From NCBI GenBank assembly GCA_030435675.1, contig JAUCMV010000042.1, positions 1-21,563 on the forward strand: DNA of 21,563 nucleotides, in the 5' to 3' direction. The notes under the pieces are model-generated. The model had not been told where the DNA came from. It saw only the letters and a program-made list of their open reading frames with translations, and made no database searches. Position 1 is the first letter of the stretch, and every line of letters begins with the position of its first letter. Of this stretch, positions 19,745 to 21,563 are shown in pieces. This DNA comes from Steinernema hermaphroditum. Its lineage: Eukaryota; Nematoda; Chromadorea; Rhabditida; Steinernematidae. Position numbers and translations under genes: made by a program.

Positions 19745-21563
19745 ACGCGCCTACTCCCGTTGGATTTACTGTGGACTATCTTAGTTTCCTGCAAAACTTT
19801 CAATTCGAGACAGCAGGGCCCCTGCTTCATACCAAAAGCTCTGCATCTGACCCTCCTGCTCCAAAGTACCATAGCATTTTTATGATTGGATCTTGTAGAA
19901 CTGCACGAGCCTGATCGAACGCGCCTACTCCCGTTGGGTTTACTGTGGACTATCTTAGTTTCCTGCAAAACTTTCAATTCGAGACAGCAGGGCCCTTGCT
20001 CATACCAAAAGCTCTGCATCTGACCCTCCTGCTCCAAAGTACCATAGCATTTTTATGATTGATTGGATCTTGTAGAACTGCACGAGCCTGATCGAACGCG
20101 CCTACTCCCGTTGGATTTACTGTGGACTATCTTAGTTTCCTGCAAAACTTTCAATTCGAGACAGCAGGGCCCTTGCTCATACCAAAAGCTCTGCATCTGA
20201 CCCTCCTGCTCCAAAGTACCATAGCATTTTTATGATTGGATCTTGTAGAACTGCACGAGCCTGATCGAACGCGCCTACTCCCGTTGGGATTTACTGTGGA
20301 CTATCTTAGTTTCCTGCAAAACTTTCAATTCGAGACAGCAGGGCCCTTGCTCATACCAAAAGCTCTGCATCTGACCCTCCTGCTCCAAAGTACCATAGCA
20401 TTTTTATGATTGGATCTTGTAGAACTGCACGAGCCTGATCGAACGCGCCTACTCCCGTTGTGGAATTTACTGTGGACTATCTTAGTTTCCTGCAAAACTT
20501 TCAATTCGAGACAGCAGGGCCCTTGCTCATACCAAAAGCTCTGCATCTGACCCTCCTGCTCCAAAGTACCATAGCATTTTTATGATTGGATCTTGTAGAA
20601 CTGCACGAGCCTGATCGAACGCGCCTACTCCCGTTGGATTTACTGTGGACTATCTTAGTTTCCTGCAAAACTTTCAATTCGAGACAGCAGGGCCCCTGCT
20701 TGTTCATACCAAAAGCTCTGCATCTGACCCTCCTGCTCCAAAGTACCATAGCATTTTTATGATTGGATCTTGTAGAACTGCACGAGCCTGATCGAACGCG
20801 CCTATACTCCCGTTGGATTTACTGTGGACTATCTTAGTTTCCTGCAAAACTTTCAATTCGAGACAGCAGGGCCCTTGCTCATACCAAAAGCTCTGCATCT
20901 GACCCTCCTGCTCCAAAGTACCATAGCATTTTTATGATTGGATCTTGTAGAACTGCACGAGCCTGATCGAACGCGCCTACTCCCGTTGGGTTTACTGTGG
21001 ACTATCTTAGTTTCCTGCAAAACTTTCAATTCGAGACAGCAGGGCCCTTGCTCATACCAAAAGCTCTGCATCTGACCCTCCTGCTCCAAAGTACCATAGC
21101 ATTTTTATGATTGGATCTTGTAGAACTGCACGAGCCTGATCGAACGCGCCTACTCCCGTTGGATTTACTGTGGACTATCTTAGTTTCCTGCAAAACTTTC
21201 AATTCGAGACAGCAGGGCCCTGGCTCATACCAAAAGCTCTGCATCTGACCCTCCTGCTCCAAAGTACCATAGCATTTTTATGATTGGATCTTGTAGAACT
21301 GCACGAGCCTGATCGAACGCGCCTACTCCCGTTGGGTTTACTGTGGACTATCTTAGTTTCCTGCAAAACTTTCAATTCGAGACAGCAGGGCCCTTGCTTC
21401 ATACCAAAAGCTCTGCATCTGACCCTCCTGCTCCAAAGTACCATAGCATTTTTATGATTGGATCTTGTAGAACTGCACGAGCCTGATCGAACGCGCCTAC
21501 TCCCGTTGGATTTACTGTGGACTATCTTAGTTTCCTGCAAAACTTTCAATTCGAGACAGCAGG
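19745..21563 (+). repeat. Right array domain, units 115-125, rich in short insertions
   Basis: Units start at 19745, 19919, 20096, 20269, 20443, 20619, 20796, 20971, 21144, 21317 and 21491 (partial, 73 bases). Seven of the ten complete units are longer than 173 bp, six of them for reasons other than the common GGGATTT form: CCCCTGCTTCAT in 115, a duplicated GATT in 116, GTTGTGGAATTT in 119, CCCCTGCTTGTTCAT in 120, CTATACTCCC in 121 and TTGCTTCAT in 124. Unit 123 has CCCTGGCTC. Several of these fall outside the usual hotspot, which is unusual for the array. They directly follow the degraded unit 114. The partial unit is cut by the window edge. Confidence 0.82.

Larger units (their letters stand above)
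1..21563 (+). repeat. 173-bp tandem satellite array, 124 complete units plus a partial
   Basis: The same 173-base unit recurs without interruption from base 1 to the end, always in the same orientation. Taking ACGCGCCTA as the unit start, complete units begin at 1, 174, 347, 520, 693 and so on, and the last, partial unit begins at 21491. Eighty-four units are exactly 173 bp, 24 are 174 bp, seven are 175, three are 176, four are 177, and two are shortened (164 and 157 bp). Composition of unit 1 is 48 C and 33 G (46.8% GC), with six CpG. Each unit holds one GGGCCC and two GATC sites, so a regular restriction ladder is expected. The period is close to a nucleosome plus linker and to other known centromeric satellites, but the monomer is not one I recognise. 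No gene, RNA gene or transposon interrupts it. Function is inference only: heterochromatic or centromeric repeat. Confidence 0.98.

Noticed and set aside
56..21549. A ladder of about 78-codon open reading frames on the minus strand, with some of 95 to 154 codons
   Set aside because: Each frame spans a monomer junction and overlaps the next by about 64 bases. Because 173 is two more than a multiple of three, the frame shifts in each unit and is stopped; longer frames occur exactly where a unit is 174 bp or similar. Differences between copies track DNA variants, not protein constraint. I see no recognisable domain.
1..21563. CRISPR array
   Set aside because: Periodic repeats are present, but there are no unique spacers: the full 173-base period is itself the repeat and units are nearly identical throughout.

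Overview
The whole 21,563-base window is one uninterrupted head-to-tail satellite DNA array. The monomer is 173 bp and about 47% GC (81 of 173 bases in unit 1). Numbering from base 1, I count 124 complete units plus a 73-base partial unit at the right edge (21491-21563). All units lie in the same orientation. Of the 124 complete units, 84 are exactly 173 bp and 24 are 174 bp; the rest carry small insertions, except two shortened ones (unit 79, -9; unit 114, -16). The summed length changes (+38) account for every base of the window. The array begins and ends inside a monomer, so it continues past both edges or the contig is nothing but satellite.

There are no genes, RNA genes, mobile elements or CRISPR arrays that I can support. 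The sequence does contain a regular ladder of 78-codon open frames on the minus strand, each crossing from one monomer into the next. These are products of the repeat: 173 is not a multiple of three, so every frame is stopped in the following unit, and it reads through only where a unit happens to be 174 bp. A long homogeneous array of nucleosome-scale monomers points to a eukaryotic nuclear genome, with pericentromeric, centromeric or subtelomeric heterochromatin as the usual settings. I do not recognise the monomer and cannot name the organism or chromosome region.

The array is layered rather than uniform. Nearly all variation sits at three single positions and one short hotspot. Site A is monomer position 10 (C/T). 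Site B is positions 18-23 (GGATTT, GGGTTT, GGGATTT or GGGATTA). Site C is position 81 (C/T). The hotspot is about positions 69-85. Using these marks: units 1-21 (1-3641) are rich in site C = T; units 22-61 (3642-10583) gain the 174-bp GGGATTT form; units 62-107 (10584-18549) are the only ones with GGGATTA (25 copies); units 108-113 return to the older forms; unit 114 (19588-19744) is badly degraded with an A14/T8 run; and units 115-125 carry an unusual density of 1-4 base insertions.

Two points deserve most attention. First, the indel hotspot coincides with an imperfect palindrome around GGGCCC and overlaps a 17-base near match (8 of 9 core bases) to the CENP-B box. Second, a confined 8-kb block is marked by an apparently two-step, length-restoring change at site B.
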